A DNA stretch of 64,000 nt from an uncultured Megamonas sp. (GTDB lineage: Bacteria > Bacillota_C > Negativicutes > Selenomonadales > Selenomonadaceae). Below the pieces are notes generated by a model that saw nothing but the letters and a program-made list of their open reading frames with translations, was not told the origin of the DNA and searched no databases. The DNA is taken from positions 40,135 through 104,134 of the forward strand of contig USPM01000001.1 of assembly GCA_900556715.1 (NCBI GenBank). Reading direction: 5' to 3'. Below, piece after piece: positions 8,626 through 17,882 of the stretch (its first letter is position 1; the number at the start of each line of letters is the position of its first letter). The translations under genes were made by a program, and so were the position numbers.

Positions 8626-9420
8626 TTAATTTTCGTTTTGATTAACAATAATATCATTTTTGTTTACAGATATTTCATCATTGATTTTCAAATAAATCGG
8701 TGAGAAAATACTAGTCTGATAAACATTTATACGTTTTATTTTGATTAATTCCAACATAGCTAAAAAAGTAGTGATTAACTCAGATTTAGAAATCTTATGC
8801 TCACTATATTGAAATACAGTGTTAAAACATATATTTCCGCCATGCTGTTTGAGTAAAGCCAACAATTCAATAATTTTATCTTCAATAGTATATTGTTCAC
8901 GAGAAACATTCGCTATAATTGGCTCATGTTCAATTTGACTTTCCAATACATTTTGAAATGCTTGATATAAAAGACTTATATCAAGACCTTTGGGTGGTAT
9001 ATGTTTTGTAGGTAAATTAGTGGCATCACGAAAAAAACGTTTTCCCGCTTCATCTGCCATTTCACCTAGAATACTACTGACTTCTTTATAACGACGATAT
9101 TCCAATAATCTTTCTACTAATTCTTTTCGTGGATCAATATCATCAGTATCATCTTCTGTTACTTCTTCAGTTTTTGTATCAGGTAATAAAATTTTGGATT
9201 TGATTTGTAATAATGTAGCTGCCATGACTAAAAATTCACTAGCTATTTCAATATTAAACTCTTTGAATTTAGCAAGATACTCCATATATTGTTCTGTCAA
9301 TAAAGCAATGGGAATATCATAAATATCAATGCGATTTTTTTCAATTAAATGCAATAATAAATCTAATGGCCCTTCAAAAGATTCTAAATGAACCTTATAT
9401 TGTTCTTGTTGCATATACAA
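8626..9420 (-). CDS. scpA: Segregation and condensation protein ScpA
   Basis: Kleisin subunit of the SMC-ScpA-ScpB condensin. The N-terminal FEGPLDLLLHLIEKNRIDIYD signature binds the SMC neck, and the winged-helix C terminus would bind the SMC head. The length of 264 aa is normal; the acidic linker TEEVTEDDTDDID lies near residue 90. The usual partner scpB does not follow; the next gene on this strand is fabV after a hairpin. It is the last gene of a NUDIX-M50-scpA set. Confidence 0.93.
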   Translation of the reverse strand: MYMQQEQYKVHLESFEGPLDLLLHLIEKNRIDIYDIPIALLTEQYMEYLAKFKEFNIEIASEFLVMAATLLQIKSKILLPDTKTEEVTEDDTDDIDPRKELVERLLEYRRYKEVSSILGEMADEAGKRFFRDATNLPTKHIPPKGLDISLLYQAFQNVLESQIEHEPIIANVSREQYTIEDKIIELLALLKQHGGNICFNTVFQYSEHKISKSELITTFLAMLELIKIKRINVYQTSIFSPIYLKINDEISVNKNDIIVNQNEN

Positions 9421-9432
9421 TAATATTTAAAA

Positions 9433-10059
9433 TCAAATAATAATAGAAATAACAAGATTTAAAATTCCTATAATAAAATTACTAATAGGGTGAATAATAA
9501 ATCCTAGTATTCCAGTAAATACAAGAGCAATTAGAATTAAAAAACTATAACGATTGATTACAGAAGTCTGATATTTATACGCTAATCTACCTGGTAATAA
9601 TGAAGATAATACTTTTGAACCATCAAGTGGTGGAATTGGCACTAAATTAAAAATAGCAAAATTTACATTATAAATAATGATTAATTGCAGTACCATGATA
9701 AGCCAATGAGGTGCAAAACTATATTTAAAACAAAGAGCAAAAAATATTGAAGCGACAAAAGCTGTGATTAAATTAGCTACTGGTCCTGCTAAGGAAACCT
9801 GCATTTCACCTTTACGCCAATCATCAAAATTATTTAAATTAATTGGTACAGGCTTTGCCCAACCTATTTGAGCGAAAAATAACATAATCAAGCCGATAGG
9901 ATCAATATGAGCTACAGGATTTAAAGTTAATCTTCCATTCATACGAGGAGTAAAATCCCCTAAATTATCAGCTACTTTAGCATGAGCATATTCATGGACA
10001 GTCAATGCAATCAGCAAACCTGGAATTGCATAAATCATATCTGGACCAAAACCAAACAT
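9433..10059 (-). CDS. Site-2 protease family (M50) membrane metalloprotease
   Basis: A 208-aa intramembrane zinc protease-like protein with several hydrophobic segments. The zinc motif HEYAH is at residues 22-26, followed by the NLGDFTPRMNGRLTLNP stretch, and the second conserved motif FNLVPIPPLDG supplies the third ligand Asp. This compact version lacks PDZ and CBS domains. It lies between a NUDIX hydrolase and scpA, an order common in this bacterial group; the substrate is not known. Confidence 0.9.
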   Translation of the reverse strand: MFGFGPDMIYAIPGLLIALTVHEYAHAKVADNLGDFTPRMNGRLTLNPVAHIDPIGLIMLFFAQIGWAKPVPINLNNFDDWRKGEMQVSLAGPVANLITAFVASIFFALCFKYSFAPHWLIMVLQLIIIYNVNFAIFNLVPIPPLDGSKVLSSLLPGRLAYKYQTSVINRYSFLILIALVFTGILGFIIHPISNFIIGILNLVISIII

Positions 10060-10097
10060 TAAATACCTCCTAAATCTTTAAATAACAAGTAAAAAAA

Positions 10098-10643
10098 TTA
10101 TTGTTTACACAATTTTTCTGCCATTAAAATAGCAACAACAGACTTAGCATCAAAGATTTCACCTTTATTGACTAAATCCACAGCTTCATTTAATGGCATT
10201 TCTACTAAATTTATAAATTCATCATCATCAGTATGTTGTTTACCTTTTATTAAATCTTGAGCTAAATAAATATAAATCCATTCATTAGAAAAACCAACAG
10301 TAGTAGCTAATTTATGAATTTGTGTGTATTTATTAGCAGTATAACCTGTTTCTTCGGATAATTCACGTTTAGCACAAATTAATGGATCTTCATCCACACT
10401 ATCTAATTTACCAGCAGGAATTTCTAAAGTCACTTTGCCGATAGGATAACGATATTGACGCACTAAAATAATATTACCATTTGGCAATACAGGAATAACA
10501 GCAGAAGCACCTTGATGTTTAATCCATTCACGAACAGCCTTATTACCATTTGGCAATTTTACATAATCGCGTTTTACATGAAGTAATACCCCATCAAAAA
10601 TATCTTCGGAAGAAACTTTTTCTTCAATTAAATCTTCATACAT
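10098..10643 (-). CDS. NUDIX hydrolase, probable ADP-ribose pyrophosphatase
   Basis: A 181-aa hydrolase related to NudF, which splits ADP-ribose into AMP and ribose 5-phosphate. The Nudix box runs from PAGKLD through AKRELSEETGY near residues 77-101, with the metal-binding REL-EE residues intact. The N-terminal beta strand VKLPNGNKAVREWIKHQGA and the VRQYRYPIGK motif fit ADP-ribose pyrophosphatases. AGGGAT-type ribosome site precedes the ATG. First gene of the set with the M50 protease and scpA. Confidence 0.88.
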   Translation of the reverse strand: MYEDLIEEKVSSEDIFDGVLLHVKRDYVKLPNGNKAVREWIKHQGASAVIPVLPNGNIILVRQYRYPIGKVTLEIPAGKLDSVDEDPLICAKRELSEETGYTANKYTQIHKLATTVGFSNEWIYIYLAQDLIKGKQHTDDDEFINLVEMPLNEAVDLVNKGEIFDAKSVVAILMAEKLCKQ

Positions 10644-10898
10644 GAAAATCCCTCACTTATATAAAATATTATCTACAATTATAAATTTATATTCATAATT
10701 ATATCATCTATAAAAACAATAAGCTATGAGAAAAATAATACACAAAAGTATCTTGTAAATAGATTTTTTATGGCTTAAATTTTTAATAATTTTTATAAAC
10801 CCGCCATTTAATTAACAACTTTACAATATTTATACAAAATCTATAAGGTTTTAAAATTTTTAGCAATAATAAAATTAATGAAATTTATCATAATATAA

Positions 10899-10927
10899 TT
10901 GACAAAGATTATCACTAATGATAACAT
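10899..10927 (+). promoter_or_regulatory. Promoter upstream of the cobalamin riboswitch, with embedded dyad
   Basis: TTGACA (10899-10904) and TAACAT (10922-10927) are 17 bases apart. The spacer holds the inverted repeat TTATCA-CTAA-TGATAA (10909-10924), a candidate repressor site. Bases 10644-10898 show no gene. Confidence 0.6.
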
Positions 10928-10954
10928 AAAACATAAGTAATAAAATATAGATAG

Positions 10955-11113
10955 AATAGGTGTCTATATAGACTTAATAGGGAATTCGGTACAAGCCGAA
11001 GCGGTCCTGCCACTGTAAAGACGAGCAATTTCACAATTATGTCACTGAGATAAATTATCTTCTTGGGAAGGCGTGAATAGTTATGACTCTGAGCCAGGAG
11101 AACTGCCTATTTA
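10955..11113 (+). promoter_or_regulatory. Cobalamin (B12) riboswitch
   Basis: The class core is clear: AATAGGTG at the 5' end pairs with CCTATT at the 3' end; GGTCCTGCCACTGT, TTGGGAAGGCG and the B12 box GAGCCAGGAGAACTGCC are in the correct order. The expression platform continues to the terminator at 11183. It should reduce expression of the downstream transporter genes when adenosylcobalamin is plentiful. Confidence 0.95.
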
Positions 11114-11182
11114 ATAATCACCGTTATTACCTGCGAGCGATGGGAAGGCGATTTTGTACGAATATAAATTTGTATAATACTG

Positions 11183-11209
11183 CCTAATTCTGCGGAATTA
11201 GGTTTTTTT
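11183..11209 (+). terminator. Riboswitch expression-platform terminator
   Basis: CCTAATTC-TGCG-GAATTAGG followed by seven T, 70 bases past the B12 box. Confidence 0.85.
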
Positions 11210-11237
11210 ATTATATCTTATATTTGTATATAATCAT

Positions 11238-11269
11238 AAAAAAGTCTGCTTGCTAAAGCAGACTTTTTT
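11238..11269 (+). terminator. Second intrinsic terminator in the same leader
   Basis: A perfect stem of 14 bp, AAAAAAGTCTGCTT / AAGCAGACTTTTTT with loop GCTA. It lies between the riboswitch terminator and the first ABC gene, so full expression needs read-through or a promoter after it; TTGAAG (11304) and ATAAAT (11327) are a weak candidate. Confidence 0.85.
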
Positions 11270-11362
11270 ATTTAGAAGATAAACAAAAAATAAAGAAAGG
11301 GGCTTGAAGATAATCTACTTAAAGAAATAAATGAAATATAAATATAAAGGAGGCTTTTTATT

Positions 11363-12295
11363 TTGAAACGATTAATAAATCGTTTAATTCAATTACTAAT
11401 TACCTTAATTGGAGTCAGTTTTTTAACATTTTGTTTAACTTATTTATCACCTGGTGATCCAGCCACTATGCTCTTAGAAGCATCAGATACTATTGTTTCT
11501 CAAGAAATAATCGAGCAAACTCGTGAAGAAATGGGACTTAATGATCCATTTCTTGTACAATACGGCAATTGGCTTTTAGGTGTAGTGCAAGGTGATATGG
11601 GAATTTCTTATTCAGCTAAAAAACCTGTTATGGATAAATTAATGGAAGGTTTTACAGGAACTGTTTTATTAGCATTAACTACAATTATTTTTATTATGGT
11701 TATTTCCATTCCTTTAGGAATTTTTTCTGCTACACATCGCAATAAAATTCCTGATTTTTTCGTGAGAATATTTTCTTTTATTGGTGTATCTATGCCAAGC
11801 TTTTGGGTGGGATTGATTTTATTATATATCTTTGGCTTGAAATTAGGTTTAGTTCCCATTGCTACAGCAAAGGTCAGTTTTTCAGGTTTGATATTGCCCG
11901 CACTTACTTTAGCTATTTATCAATCGGCAAAATATACTAGGCAAGTGCGTACCGTTATTTTAGATGAATTACATCAAGATTATGTAATTGGTGCTAGAGC
12001 TAGAGGATTATCTGAAAAAGCTATTTTAGGGAAACATATTTTACCTAATGCCATTTTACCTTTAATAACTTTACTAGGTATGTCCATTGGTTGGTTATTA
12101 GGTGGCGTTGCTGTTATTGAGACTGTTTTTTCCTGGCCAGGTATAGGCAAAATGGCAGTTCAAGCGATTACCATGCGTGATTATCCATTAATTGAAGGAA
12201 TTGTTTTATGGATTGCTACAGCATATACAGTAATTAATTTTTTAGTGGATTTATCTTATAGTTATCTCGATCCAAGAATAAAAAAGGAGAATTGA
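11363..12295 (+). CDS. ABC transporter permease, nickel/peptide family (NikB/DppB-like)
   Basis: A 310-aa inner-membrane permease. Six hydrophobic segments are visible; the N terminus LINRLIQLLITLIGVSFLTF and the C-terminal VFSWPGIGKMAVQAI plus LDPRIK are typical of NikB/DppB. The EAA loop lies around GARARGLSEKAILGKHILPNA. TTG start behind AAAGGAGG. First gene of the unit controlled by the B12 riboswitch, which suggests cobalt or a corrinoid-related substrate rather than peptides; the substrate is inference. Confidence 0.9.
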   Translation: MKRLINRLIQLLITLIGVSFLTFCLTYLSPGDPATMLLEASDTIVSQEIIEQTREEMGLNDPFLVQYGNWLLGVVQGDMGISYSAKKPVMDKLMEGFTGTVLLALTTIIFIMVISIPLGIFSATHRNKIPDFFVRIFSFIGVSMPSFWVGLILLYIFGLKLGLVPIATAKVSFSGLILPALTLAIYQSAKYTRQVRTVILDELHQDYVIGARARGLSEKAILGKHILPNAILPLITLLGMSIGWLLGGVAVIETVFSWPGIGKMAVQAITMRDYPLIEGIVLWIATAYTVINFLVDLSYSYLDPRIKKEN

Positions 12296-12301
12296 TACCA
12301 T

Positions 12302-13123
12302 ATGATTTTTAAATTTATAAAACAAAATAAATTATTCTCCATATATTCTTTTTTAGTTATTTTAATAATCTGCATTGCTGTATTAGCACCAGTTTTAGTG
12401 CCTCATGATCCTTATGAAGCCAATATGTTGAAAGCATTACAAATGCCAAATAATGAATATATTTTAGGTACAGATAAATTAGGCAGAGATATTTTTTCAC
12501 GCATAATCTATGGTATGCAAATATCGTTATTTATGACAATTTGCATTGTGATTTTGACGGCAACTATAGGTTCAATCATAGGTATAATTGCTGGTTATTT
12601 TGGCGGTAAAAGCGAAATCATTTTAATGCGTTTGGCAGATATTATGCTTTCTTTTCCAGGAATTATTCTAGCTATCGCTATAGCTGGCATCATGGGTGGA
12701 AGTATTATAAATACGATTTTCGCCTTAGTCGTCGTGAGTTGGGCAAAATATGCTCGCTTAGTACGAAGCTTAGTCATAAAATTAAAAAATAATGATTTTA
12801 TCATCGCTAGTAAAACTAGTGGAGCAACTACATTTACAATTATTTATCATCATTTGCTACCTAATATTTTACCATTGATAGTGATTACAGGAGCTATGGA
12901 TATTGGCACTATGATGATGGAAATAGCAGGATTATCTTTTTTAGGTTTTGGAGCTCAACCACCTACACCAGAATGGGGATTAATGCTCAATGAAGGTCGA
13001 CAATATATCCAAACTGCCCCATGGTTGATGATTTATCCAGGGTTAGCTATTTTTATAGTAGTAGCTATATTTAATCTTTGGGGAGATAGCTTACGTGATA
13101 TTTTAGACCCTAGACAAGATTGA
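12302..13123 (+). CDS. ABC transporter permease, nickel/peptide family (NikC/DppC-like)
   Basis: A 273-aa partner permease. Seen: N-terminal membrane segment near residues 12-31, the family motif LGTDKLGRDIFSRIIYGMQISL, an EAA-type loop with TSGATTFTIIYHHLLPNILP, the GLSFLGFGAQPPTPEWGLML motif and the ending LRDILDPRQD. It begins seven bases after the first permease. The pair forms the transmembrane channel of the importer. Confidence 0.92.
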   Translation: MIFKFIKQNKLFSIYSFLVILIICIAVLAPVLVPHDPYEANMLKALQMPNNEYILGTDKLGRDIFSRIIYGMQISLFMTICIVILTATIGSIIGIIAGYFGGKSEIILMRLADIMLSFPGIILAIAIAGIMGGSIINTIFALVVVSWAKYARLVRSLVIKLKNNDFIIASKTSGATTFTIIYHHLLPNILPLIVITGAMDIGTMMMEIAGLSFLGFGAQPPTPEWGLMLNEGRQYIQTAPWLMIYPGLAIFIVVAIFNLWGDSLRDILDPRQD

Positions 13124-13154
13124 TAAATTTTATTGATAAGAAAAGAGGCTGAAT

Positions 13155-14738
13155 ATGAAACATTTTAGAATGAAAAAATTATGGAAGGCTATTAGTTTAA
13201 GTCTATGTGGTATATTGACCGCAGGTATAATAGCTGGTTGTGGCTCTGAAAATACAGTAGATAAAACTACTTTGAAATTTGGAGTTACAAATTTTGCAGA
13301 TACTTTAGAGCCAACACAAAATTATTTTGGTTGGGTTGTGATGCGTTATGCTATTGGTGAATGTTTAACTAAATTTGATGAAAAAATGGAAATACAGCCA
13401 TGGCTTGCGGAAAGTTGGTCTATTAGTGATGACCATTTAACATGGACTTTTAAAATCCGTGATGATGTAAAATTTTCTAATGGCAATCTAGTAACAGCTG
13501 AAGCTGTAAAAAAATCTATTGAACGTGCTTTTACTAAAAATACCAGAGCAAAAACTTTCTTTGAATACACAGAAATGAAAGCTGATGGTCAAAATCTAAT
13601 AATCACAACAAGCAAACCTCAACCTAATATGATTGGATTTTTAGCTGATCCCTTATTTATTATTGTAGATGTTACAGCTGAAGAGCAAGGTCGAGATTTT
13701 GCCAAAGAAGGGCCGATTTGTACAGGTCCATATAAAGTAGAGTCTTTTGTTAAAGAAAAAGCTGTAATGGTGAAAAATGAATATTATTGGGATGGTGAAG
13801 TTCCTTTTGAGCGTGTAGAAATACCATCTATTGATGATCCTAATACTCGTGCTATGGCACTACAATCAGGTGAAGTTAATTTTGCTGTAAATATTGCTCC
13901 TGGAGATATAGATTTATTTAGAAATAATGATAATTTCTATATCGATGAAATTTCTTCTTTACGTACAGTACTTGCTCGCATTAATCAAAAAGGCATTTTA
14001 GGTGATGATAAAGTTCGTGCTGCCTTGATTTCTGCTTGTGATCGAGAAAATTATAATAATGTATTGTTAAAAGGTACATTTATTCCAGGTAAAGCACCAA
14101 TACCGCCATCCATGGACTATGGCTTTGATGAGTTGACAGATCCAAATGCATATAATAAAGAAAGAGCTAAACAATTACTAGCTGAAGCTGGTTGGAAAGA
14201 CACTGATGGAGATGGTATTTTAGATAAAGATGGCAAAGATTTAAGCCTTGATTTTGTCGTATATAATAGCCGTGCAGAGCTTCCTTTATACGCTGAAGCT
14301 GTACAAGCTGATGCTAAAAAAGTAGGAATTAATATAAATATAAAAAGTGTAGATTATAACCTTATTGATAAAATGGGCATTGATGGCGATTATGATTTAC
14401 TCATCTCTAATATTACAACTGCTAATACTGGAGACCCTGAAATTTATTTAAGTTGGTATTGGAAAACTAATGTAAATGGAGATAATCCACAAAATGGCTC
14501 AGGATATAGTAACCATGAATATGATGAGATTTTAAATCAATTATCTGTCGAATTTGATAAAGAAAAACGTCGTCAATTAATCATAAAAGCACAACAAATC
14601 TTATTAAATGATGGTGCTGCATTATTCTTAGGTTATCCACAGACTAATATTATCAGCACTAAAGGCTTAGATGGTGTAGTCATGTATCCATCAGATTATT
14701 ATTGGCTTACTAATAAAATAAAACCAGCTAAAGCATAA
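13155..14738 (+). CDS. ABC transporter substrate-binding lipoprotein (SBP_bac_5, NikA/DppA-like)
   Basis: Extracytoplasmic binding protein of 527 aa. A signal peptide with lipobox TAGIIAGC (Cys near residue 29) anchors it to the membrane. The family pattern is clear: LEPTQNYFGWVVMRYAIGECLTKFD, WLAESWSISDDHLTWTFKIRDDVKFSNG, GPYKVESF, and the CDRE-type segment. This domain order is shared by peptide, nickel and opine binders. The upstream B12 riboswitch argues for cobalt (free or chelated) or a cobamide precursor. No metal-binding His cluster could be singled out by eye. Confidence 0.9.
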   Translation: MKHFRMKKLWKAISLSLCGILTAGIIAGCGSENTVDKTTLKFGVTNFADTLEPTQNYFGWVVMRYAIGECLTKFDEKMEIQPWLAESWSISDDHLTWTFKIRDDVKFSNGNLVTAEAVKKSIERAFTKNTRAKTFFEYTEMKADGQNLIITTSKPQPNMIGFLADPLFIIVDVTAEEQGRDFAKEGPICTGPYKVESFVKEKAVMVKNEYYWDGEVPFERVEIPSIDDPNTRAMALQSGEVNFAVNIAPGDIDLFRNNDNFYIDEISSLRTVLARINQKGILGDDKVRAALISACDRENYNNVLLKGTFIPGKAPIPPSMDYGFDELTDPNAYNKERAKQLLAEAGWKDTDGDGILDKDGKDLSLDFVVYNSRAELPLYAEAVQADAKKVGININIKSVDYNLIDKMGIDGDYDLLISNITTANTGDPEIYLSWYWKTNVNGDNPQNGSGYSNHEYDEILNQLSVEFDKEKRRQLIIKAQQILLNDGAALFLGYPQTNIISTKGLDGVVMYPSDYYWLTNKIKPAKA

Positions 14739-14751
14739 AAGGGGTAAATTA

Positions 14752-15543
14752 ATGTTACTTGATGTATCTAATTTAACTATTCAATATAGCAAAAATATAG
14801 AAGCTACAGTTAAAGATATTAATTTTTCTTTGGATAGAGGAGAAATTTTGACCATAGTTGGAGAGTCTGGCTGTGGTAAAACCACAGTGATTAGAGCCAT
14901 ATTAGGTTGTTTGCCTAATAGCGGAAAGGTTAGAAACGGAAAAATTCTTTTTGAAAATCAAGATTTATTGAAATACAACCATAAAGATTGGCTCTCTTTA
15001 AGAGGAAAACATATTGCTATGATTTTCCAAGATAGTGGTAATATGTTAAATCCTATCCAAACTATTGGTAAACAATTTATAGAATATCTACAAATTCACG
15101 ATGATCTTACTAAAAAAGAAGCATATTCTTTTGCTGTAGAAATGCTTACTCGTATGAATTTGCCTAATCCTGAAAATATCATGAAATCATATCCATTTGA
15201 ATTATCTGGTGGTATGCGTCAGCGTGTTGGTATTGCTATGGCTATTATTTTTAGACCAGAGTTATTGCTTGCTGATGAACCTACTTCAGCTTTAGATGTT
15301 ACCACTCAAGCACAAATAGTCAAAGAATTAATGGAGATTCCTCGCACTTGTGGTACAGCAATGATTGTAGTAACTCATAATATCGGTGTGGCGGCTTATA
15401 TGTCAGATAAAATTATGGTAATGAAACAAGGCAAAGTTGTAGAATATGGTAAAGCCGAAGATATAATTAATTCACCACAGGCAGAATATACTAAAACTTT
15501 ACTTGCTTCAGTTCCACAAATAGGAGGACAGCGCTATGTCTAA
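14752..15543 (+). CDS. ABC transporter ATP-binding protein (NikD/DppD-like)
   Basis: A 263-aa ATPase. Walker A GESGCGKT is near residues 38-45, the Q-loop FQDSGNMLNP, the signature LSGGMRQRVGIAMA, and Walker B LLLADEPTSALD with the switch His in VTHN follow. It lacks the long oligopeptide-type C-terminal extension, as NikD proteins often do. Its end overlaps the next ATPase gene by 8 bases, so translation is coupled. Confidence 0.92.
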   Translation: MLLDVSNLTIQYSKNIEATVKDINFSLDRGEILTIVGESGCGKTTVIRAILGCLPNSGKVRNGKILFENQDLLKYNHKDWLSLRGKHIAMIFQDSGNMLNPIQTIGKQFIEYLQIHDDLTKKEAYSFAVEMLTRMNLPNPENIMKSYPFELSGGMRQRVGIAMAIIFRPELLLADEPTSALDVTTQAQIVKELMEIPRTCGTAMIVVTHNIGVAAYMSDKIMVMKQGKVVEYGKAEDIINSPQAEYTKTLLASVPQIGGQRYV

Positions 15544-16480
15544 AGTTATTATGCAGGTAAAAAATATAACTAAAAAATTTCCAGCTAGTAATAATAGATT
15601 TTTAACAGCTTGTGATGATGTTAGTCTTAATATTAATGCTGGAGAAACAGTAGGCATCGTTGGTGAATCTGGTTGTGGTAAATCGACTTTAGCTAAAATG
15701 ATCATGAATATATATAAGCCAACATCAGGTGAGATAATCTATCATAATCAAGATATCACTAAATTAAAGGGAGAAAATTTACGCCAAAATTACCGCCATA
15801 TACAAATGATTTTCCAAGATACCATATCAGCTTTTAATCCTAAAATGAAAATTGGTAATATTATCTGTGAGCCGTTATTGAATTTTAATTTAATAAAAAA
15901 ATCACAGATGAAAGCAAAAGCTCAAGGGTTACTGCGATTAGTAGAATTACCTGAAGACTTTATAGATAGATATCCACATAATTTAAGTGGCGGTCAACGT
16001 CAACGTGTAGCTATTGCCAGAGCTTTAGCCTTAGATCCTGAAATCATTGTCTGTGATGAAGCGACATCTGCTCTTGATGTATCTGTTCAGGCTAAAATCA
16101 TTGAATTATTAGTAAAACTTCAACGAGAAAAAAACATCACCTATATTTTTATTTGTCATGATTTGGCTTTGGTTAGTCTATTTAGTCATCGTATAGCTGT
16201 AATGTATTTGGGTAATATAGTTGAAAAAATTGATGGCGATAAATTGATCGAAGCAAAGCATCCATATACTAAAGCTTTATTAAAAGCAGTTTTTTCTCTA
16301 GACAATGAGCAAAATAAAAATATAGAAGCTCTTTCTGGTGATATTCCAAGTCCTTTGGATCTACCTAAAGGTTGTCCATTTCAAAATCGCTGTAAATACT
16401 GCAAAGATATCTGTAAACAGGAAAAGCCAAAATTAAAAGAGATATCAACTAATCATCATGTTGCTTGTCATTTATTTTAA
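15536..16480 (+). CDS. ABC transporter ATP-binding protein (NikE/DppF-like)
   Basis: The second ATPase, 314 aa, with Walker A GESGCGKS, signature LSGGQRQRVAIARAL, Walker B IIVCDEATSALD and the switch His in ICHD. The oligopeptide-transporter C-terminal domain is present, with four or five Cys in CPFQNRCKYCKDICKQEKP and HHVACHLF; in peptide systems this region can hold an Fe-S cluster. It completes the importer of two permeases, one binding protein and two ATPases. Confidence 0.92.
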   Translation: MSKVIMQVKNITKKFPASNNRFLTACDDVSLNINAGETVGIVGESGCGKSTLAKMIMNIYKPTSGEIIYHNQDITKLKGENLRQNYRHIQMIFQDTISAFNPKMKIGNIICEPLLNFNLIKKSQMKAKAQGLLRLVELPEDFIDRYPHNLSGGQRQRVAIARALALDPEIIVCDEATSALDVSVQAKIIELLVKLQREKNITYIFICHDLALVSLFSHRIAVMYLGNIVEKIDGDKLIEAKHPYTKALLKAVFSLDNEQNKNIEALSGDIPSPLDLPKGCPFQNRCKYCKDICKQEKPKLKEISTNHHVACHLF

Positions 16481-16517
16481 ATAAAATAATATAAAAATTT
16501 TATAGATGGGAGATTTT

Positions 16518-17828
16518 ATGCTATCACAATTGACTTATAAAGAATATCTAAAAGTAACTATTCCCTTTATGTTATCCACAGCTACACAGCCTCTACTAGG
16601 AGCTGTAAATACTGCTGTTATGGGACATATGTCAGAAGCTTTTTATATAGCTGCTGTTTCTTTGGGAGTAATCTTATTTAACAATATATATTGGCTATTC
16701 GGATTTTTGAGAGTGTCTACTACAAGTTTTTCTGCTCAAGCTTTAGGCAGTGAATCTGCCAAAGATAAATTTTTAGCTTTAGCTAGACCATTACTTATAG
16801 CTGTAGTAATAAGTTTAATATTTTTAATCATTTATCCGTGGATTTTCAAATATTATGCATTGCTCATGAAGCCTGAAAGCCAAGTTGTTGAATTGATGAA
16901 AAATTATTGTGATATCATTATATGGGGAGCTCCGTTTGTCTTAATCAATTATGTAACGCTAGGCTGGCTCATGGGACAGATGATAATTCGCTATACTATG
17001 TTTATGCAAATATCCATGAATGTGTTGAATATCATCTTATCTATCGTATTTGTATTTATCATGGATATGAATATTCAAGGTGTAGCCTATGCTTCATTGA
17101 TTGCTCAAATATATGGTTGTATGATAGGTTTTATCGCTATTTATAAACGAGGAAATTTAACTATTCGCAATGAATACATTCAAAGTTTAAAAACTATACA
17201 GCCGTTTTTAGGCATGATGAAGGTAAATGTGGATTTAATGTTTCGCACTGTTTGTCTATTGACGATAAATAATTTATTTGCCATAGCTGGGGCAAGCATG
17301 GGGACAGTTACACTAGCTAGTAATGCTGTTATTTTAGAAATTATTTTTATCGTGGTCTACTTTATTGATGGTATGGCAAATGGTGTGAGTGTATTTTCAG
17401 GAAAAGCAAAGGGATATAAGGATATAAATCTATTAAATTCAGTATTAAAGATAAGCTTAAGATGTTTAGCTGTATTTATAATTTTTATTTCAGTGATTAT
17501 GTATATCACTAAATCGTATTTTATAAATATGATGACTGATTTAGCAGTCGTAGCTAATTATGCTAACGATTATAGTATCTATTTGATTTTGCATCCAATA
17601 TGTGCTTGTGTGGGATTGCTTTTATATGGTATGTATACAGGTATTGGCAATACAGCTTCTATCAGAAATATGATGTTTGTCGCTATGATATTTTTCTATA
17701 TCTGCCAAAAAATATTGATGTCTTATCTAGGTAATGATGGTATATGGCTAACATATAATTTAACGTATTTATTAGAATCAATTATTCTCATTTTGTATTT
17801 ACCGTCACTAAAAAAATATTTTAATTAA
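16518..17828 (+). CDS. MATE family efflux transporter
   Basis: A cation-coupled exporter of 436 aa with about twelve hydrophobic segments. The N-terminal IPFMLSTATQPLLGAVNTAVMGH and FGFLRVSTTSFSAQALG are typical of DinF-type MATE proteins. The ATG at 16518 is chosen because GGGAG lies upstream; the frame opens slightly earlier. It follows the second ATPase by 37 bases on the same strand and shares the terminator at 17832, so it probably belongs to the B12-controlled transcript. The exported compound is unknown. Confidence 0.9.
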   Translation: MLSQLTYKEYLKVTIPFMLSTATQPLLGAVNTAVMGHMSEAFYIAAVSLGVILFNNIYWLFGFLRVSTTSFSAQALGSESAKDKFLALARPLLIAVVISLIFLIIYPWIFKYYALLMKPESQVVELMKNYCDIIIWGAPFVLINYVTLGWLMGQMIIRYTMFMQISMNVLNIILSIVFVFIMDMNIQGVAYASLIAQIYGCMIGFIAIYKRGNLTIRNEYIQSLKTIQPFLGMMKVNVDLMFRTVCLLTINNLFAIAGASMGTVTLASNAVILEIIFIVVYFIDGMANGVSVFSGKAKGYKDINLLNSVLKISLRCLAVFIIFISVIMYITKSYFINMMTDLAVVANYANDYSIYLILHPICACVGLLLYGMYTGIGNTASIRNMMFVAMIFFYICQKILMSYLGNDGIWLTYNLTYLLESIILILYLPSLKKYFN

Positions 17829-17831
17829 AGA

Positions 17832-17878
17832 AAACCTACTATAGATTACTTTTAAATAAGTTAATTTATAGTAGGTTT
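17832..17878. terminator. Bidirectional terminator between MATE gene and HAD gene
   Basis: AAACCTACTATA / TATAGTAGGTTT with a 23-base loop, followed by ATTTTTA. Confidence 0.75.
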
Positions 17879-17882
17879 ATTT

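Noticed and set aside
11363..16480. Plain oligopeptide importer annotation
   Set aside because: Family membership allows it, but the B12 riboswitch makes a cobalt- or corrinoid-related substrate more likely; left unnamed.
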